Shown here: positions 61,429-64,000 of the stretch, piece by piece
How the letters are laid out: every line of letters starts with the position of its first letter
How positions within the stretch are numbered: the first letter of the stretch is position 1
Source of the DNA: Bacteroidales bacterium
GTDB lineage: Bacteria > Bacteroidota > Bacteroidia > Bacteroidales > UBA932
Length of the DNA: 64,000 nt
Direction: 5' to 3'
Assembly (NCBI GenBank): GCA_012798805.1
Contig: JAAZMM010000004.1
Location: 1-64,000, forward strand
Position numbers and translations under genes: made by a program
The notes under the pieces: model-generated
Seen by the model: only the letters and a program-made list of their open reading frames with translations
What the model was told of the DNA's origin: nothing
Databases searched by the model: none

Positions 61429-63864
61429 ATGAGTAAAAGAGATATTTACGACGAGATGGATTTTGTCTCTCTGAATGATAGATCTGATCGTGAGGGCAGC
61501 TCGTTAGCCAAACTATTTAGTACGGTGCTGTTTCATAGAAAATGGTTTATTTTATCGGTTTTGATATGCGGATTGATAGGATTTCTCTACGTACGCAGTA
61601 CTCCTAAGACTTTCCGAAGGACGGCTACGGTATTGGTGCAAGATGATAGAAGAGGCGGTGTAATGAGTGAGTCTGCCGCTTTTGAAGACCTCTTTTTCTC
61701 AGCGAGAGCCTCAGTTGATAATGAGATCGGAGTTTTTAAAAGCAAACGGCTGATGTATGATGTAGCCAAACAGTTGCGACTGGATGTAAGCTACAAGATA
61801 CGGGATGGTCTGCGTGATCGTGAACTTTATAGCAGTACTCCGATAATAGTGGACTTCACAGATATAGACCCATTGCAAAGTATAAGTATGACTGCCACCC
61901 TTTTGGAAAATAGGCAAGTAGAGCTACAGGAGTTCCAATGGGGAAAAGAAGAAAGCAATCTGGTTAAGGTGCTACAGCCAGGCGATACTTTACGTACCCC
62001 TGTAGGTGATATAATTGTGACTATAGCCCCGCTAATAGAGAGAGATTATATAGGTAAGCCCGTTCAGATAAGCAAAAGGAGCCTGAAAGCTGTATCAGAT
62101 AGCTATAATGCGCGGCTAAAAGTAGATGTAGATAACAAAATGTCATCTATCATCAATTTGACTTTGGAAGATGTGAATATCAAGCGTGCTGAGGATGTGA
62201 TAAACACTCTGATAGAGGTTTACAAAAATGATGCTATTCTAGATAAAAATCAGGTACTGGAGTCAACGGCAAATTTTATCAGAGAGCGATTGATCATTAT
62301 AGAAGCTGAACTGTCGGATGTGGATTCGAAGATTGAGCAGTATAAAAGAGATCATCAACTTACCGATATCCGTTCGGAGAGTGCCCTCTATCTGCAAAGC
62401 AGCGGCAGATTGGATACTGAAGTATTGAGTCTGGAAAATCAACTGGATATGGCTGAGTTTATGAAAGTTTATCTTCAGGATAACTCCAAACTTTCAGACC
62501 CGATCCCTGCCAGTATAGGTATTTCCGATTCCGGTATTCAAAACCAGATTTCTGAATATAACTCGCTTCTTGCTCAACGCAACAAATTGTTGGCAAATAG
62601 TAGCGAAAACAACCCTCTGGTAAGGGAGATGGATAATACCTTGGCTGCGACACGCTTTTCTATCTCCAAAGCTGTAGATAATCTGATAGCCGGATTGAAG
62701 ATACAGATTGAAAATATGCGACAAAAAGAGATAAGCACGAGGGGAAAAATCTCCACTGTGCCTATGCAGCATAAATATATTACCAGTATTGAACGTCAGC
62801 AAAAAATAAAGGAAGAGCTCTATCTCTATCTGTTGAATAAAAAGGAGGAGAACGAGCTACAAGCTACCATAATGGCAAGTAACTGCCGTATTATCGACCC
62901 TGCCGACGGGTTAAATTCGCCCGTATCCCCAAATAAAGTCAGAGTAGTATTAATTAGCTTTATTATTGGTCTCTTAATTCCCGGCTTGTGGCTGTACATA
63001 CGTTCGTTGCTCAATACTGCCGTATATACCAAGAAAGAGCTGAAAGAGGCACTTACTGTTCCATTTTTGGGTGAAATCCCATTGGTTAAAACCAAATCTA
63101 AAGAGTTGATTGTGGTTGAAGAGAATAGTACCGAGCCTATCTGTGAAGCTTTAAAGATTGTACATTCCAACCTTGAGTTTATGGATACTGAGCATAAAGG
63201 GGGAGGAAAGGTTATTATGGTGACATCTGTTAACCAGGATGCGGGTAAAACCTTCATAACTGCTAATCTCGGTATGAGTATGGCTACGGTAAAGGAAAAA
63301 GTTGTGGTTATCGATTTGGACTTAAGAAAGGGTACTCTGACAAAAAGGTTGGGTATAGGCACAAAACAACCGGGAGTCTCCAACTATCTGGCCGGAATGG
63401 AGGATAATATTTTTGACTCAATTCATCCTTATAAAGAAAGTAGTCTGTTGGATATTGTTCCCTGTGGTACAATACCTCCTAATCCGGCAGACCTATTGAA
63501 GAGCGACAGATTGGATAAGTTGATAGCCGAACTTAGAACCAAATATGATTATGTTTTGCTTGATACCCCTCCGTTTGGCGTAGTGGTGGACGTACAATTG
63601 TGTGCACGTGTGGCCGATCAGACCATATATGTGGTGCGTTCGGGTATGCTCGACAAACGTGTCTTGCCTGAGATACAAGAATTGTATAACTCCGGTAAGA
63701 TGAATAATATGAGTATCCTGTTAAACGGTATCGACATTAAGAAAATAGCCTCCTATGGCACCTATGGCTATGGTTACGGTTATGGCCGTAAATATGGCTA
63801 TGGTTATGGCTACGGCTATGCCGGCTATGGCTACAGCTACACGCAAGACAAGAAGAGGAAGTAG
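61429..63864 (+). CDS. Wzc-like chain-length regulator and tyrosine autokinase
   Basis: 811 residues. An N-terminal Wzz domain has TM1 at about 35-52 and TM2 at about 503-522, with a long periplasmic coiled-coil between. A cytoplasmic BY-kinase domain follows: Walker A TSVNQDAGKTFITANLG, Walker A' VVVIDLDLRKG, Walker B YDYVLLDTPPFG. The tail has 13 tyrosines in a YG repeat (about 775-805), the usual autophosphorylation cluster but exceptionally Tyr/Gly-regular. It controls polymer length and links Wzy to Wza. The stop TAG is in a short heptad repeat, with a strong terminator after it. Confidence 0.94.
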   Translation: MSKRDIYDEMDFVSLNDRSDREGSSLAKLFSTVLFHRKWFILSVLICGLIGFLYVRSTPKTFRRTATVLVQDDRRGGVMSESAAFEDLFFSARASVDNEIGVFKSKRLMYDVAKQLRLDVSYKIRDGLRDRELYSSTPIIVDFTDIDPLQSISMTATLLENRQVELQEFQWGKEESNLVKVLQPGDTLRTPVGDIIVTIAPLIERDYIGKPVQISKRSLKAVSDSYNARLKVDVDNKMSSIINLTLEDVNIKRAEDVINTLIEVYKNDAILDKNQVLESTANFIRERLIIIEAELSDVDSKIEQYKRDHQLTDIRSESALYLQSSGRLDTEVLSLENQLDMAEFMKVYLQDNSKLSDPIPASIGISDSGIQNQISEYNSLLAQRNKLLANSSENNPLVREMDNTLAATRFSISKAVDNLIAGLKIQIENMRQKEISTRGKISTVPMQHKYITSIERQQKIKEELYLYLLNKKEENELQATIMASNCRIIDPADGLNSPVSPNKVRVVLISFIIGLLIPGLWLYIRSLLNTAVYTKKELKEALTVPFLGEIPLVKTKSKELIVVEENSTEPICEALKIVHSNLEFMDTEHKGGGKVIMVTSVNQDAGKTFITANLGMSMATVKEKVVVIDLDLRKGTLTKRLGIGTKQPGVSNYLAGMEDNIFDSIHPYKESSLLDIVPCGTIPPNPADLLKSDRLDKLIAELRTKYDYVLLDTPPFGVVVDVQLCARVADQTIYVVRSGMLDKRVLPEIQELYNSGKMNNMSILLNGIDIKKIASYGTYGYGYGYGRKYGYGYGYGYAGYGYSYTQDKKRK
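63751..63840 (+). repeat. Tyr-Gly codon repeat in the wzc 3' end
   Basis: Alternating TAT/TAC and GGC/GGT codons, interrupted by Arg-Lys and Ala-Gly pairs, encode 13 tyrosines. Mixed synonymous codons show that protein-level selection, not just DNA slippage, keeps the pattern. Confidence 0.85.
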
Positions 63865-63881
63865 TTTGGAGTTCTGAGTAA
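63861..63881. repeat. Short heptanucleotide array at the wzc stop
   Basis: Three in-phase units GTAGTTT, GGAGTTC, TGAGTAA, beginning one base before the wzc stop TAG (63862-63864) and running straight into the terminator hairpin. Confidence 0.75.
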
Positions 63882-63920
63882 AAAATTGGAAATAACGAAA
63901 GTTGTTTCCAATTTTTTTTT
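63881..63920 (+). terminator. Rho-independent terminator closing the polysaccharide locus
   Basis: A 16-base-pair stem (63881-63896 with 63901-63916, including one T-G pair) encloses a GAAA tetraloop at 63897-63900, and a run of T follows. The stem ends are A-run and T-run, so it could work in both directions. The remaining 80 bases of the window are AT-rich and show no gene. Confidence 0.93.
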
Positions 63921-64000
63921 ATCTAAAAAAACATCGACATTTATTTGTTCTGTATATTTATTTACTTCGTTGCTCAAAGATATGTTTTAATTGTTTGTAT

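Noticed and set aside
1-64000. tRNA, rRNA, riboswitch or phage/defence genes
   Set aside because: No intergenic region shows cloverleaf, rRNA or riboswitch-like conserved structure, and no coding sequence resembles phage or defence proteins; covariance-model searches were not possible here.

Overview
The window looks like a chromosome segment from an anaerobic member of the Bacteroidetes, most likely order Bacteroidales. Several things point that way: the -7 boxes fit the Bacteroidetes TAnnTTTG form, Shine-Dalgarno sequences are weak, PurL is the large single-chain type, and there is a PPi-type phosphofructokinase, an AtoE/SulP/dipeptidase gene set and a Wza/Wzc export system of Bacteroidetes style. 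HydG and a heterodisulfide-reductase (Hdr) module suggest anaerobic life, and two secreted dipeptidases with a short-chain fatty acid transporter suggest peptide fermentation. I cannot fix the family or genus. No rRNA, tRNA, CRISPR array, transposase or phage gene was recognised, and no gene-free stretch exceeds 300 bases (the longest is 57857-58154).

Region 1 (1-37.6 kb) is core and metabolic. It holds purL (-), folC (+), an M19 dipeptidase lipoprotein (+), atoE (-), sulP (+), and then a long minus-strand series carA-carB-hdrC-hdrB-hdrA-(second HdrC-like)-(membrane HdrDE-like)-cysteate synthase. After a C69 dipeptidase (+) comes a second long minus-strand operon, ligA-yihY-hydG-rsh-(Ig-like lipoprotein)-(beta-barrel)-ispG. 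The plus-strand genes pfk-GH13 and alpha/beta hydrolase-HAD follow, closed by a strong hairpin terminator at 37632-37670.

Region 2 (37.7-63.9 kb) is a Wzx/Wzy-type surface polysaccharide locus read almost wholly on the plus strand. wbpA-wbpB-wbpD-wbpE at its start and wbpI near its end make up the five-step route to UDP-2,3-diacetamido-2,3-dideoxy-D-mannuronic acid. Between them lie an initiating sugar-phosphate transferase, acetyltransferase, deacetylase, CapE-type dehydratase, Wzx, aminotransferase-cupin pair, glycosyltransferases, Wzy, CapA- and CapK-like proteins, a WbpP-type 4-epimerase, and one minus-strand asparagine-synthetase-like gene that may amidate a uronic acid. wza and wzc end the locus, followed by a perfect hairpin terminator. 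The 43.3-59.3 kb part is visibly more AT-rich than its flanks, as expected for a serotype-variable block.

Two features deserve most attention. First, a family of degenerate 7-base tandem arrays sits at the 3' ends of genes (seven sites seen), enters the coding sequence, and supplies the stop codons, in two cases for both genes of a convergent pair. Second, a cysteate-synthase homologue lies directly downstream of an Hdr-like redox cluster. In methanogens, cysteate synthase leads to coenzyme M and Hdr reduces the CoM-S-S-CoB disulfide; in Bacteroidetes the expected role of cysteate is sulfonolipid synthesis.
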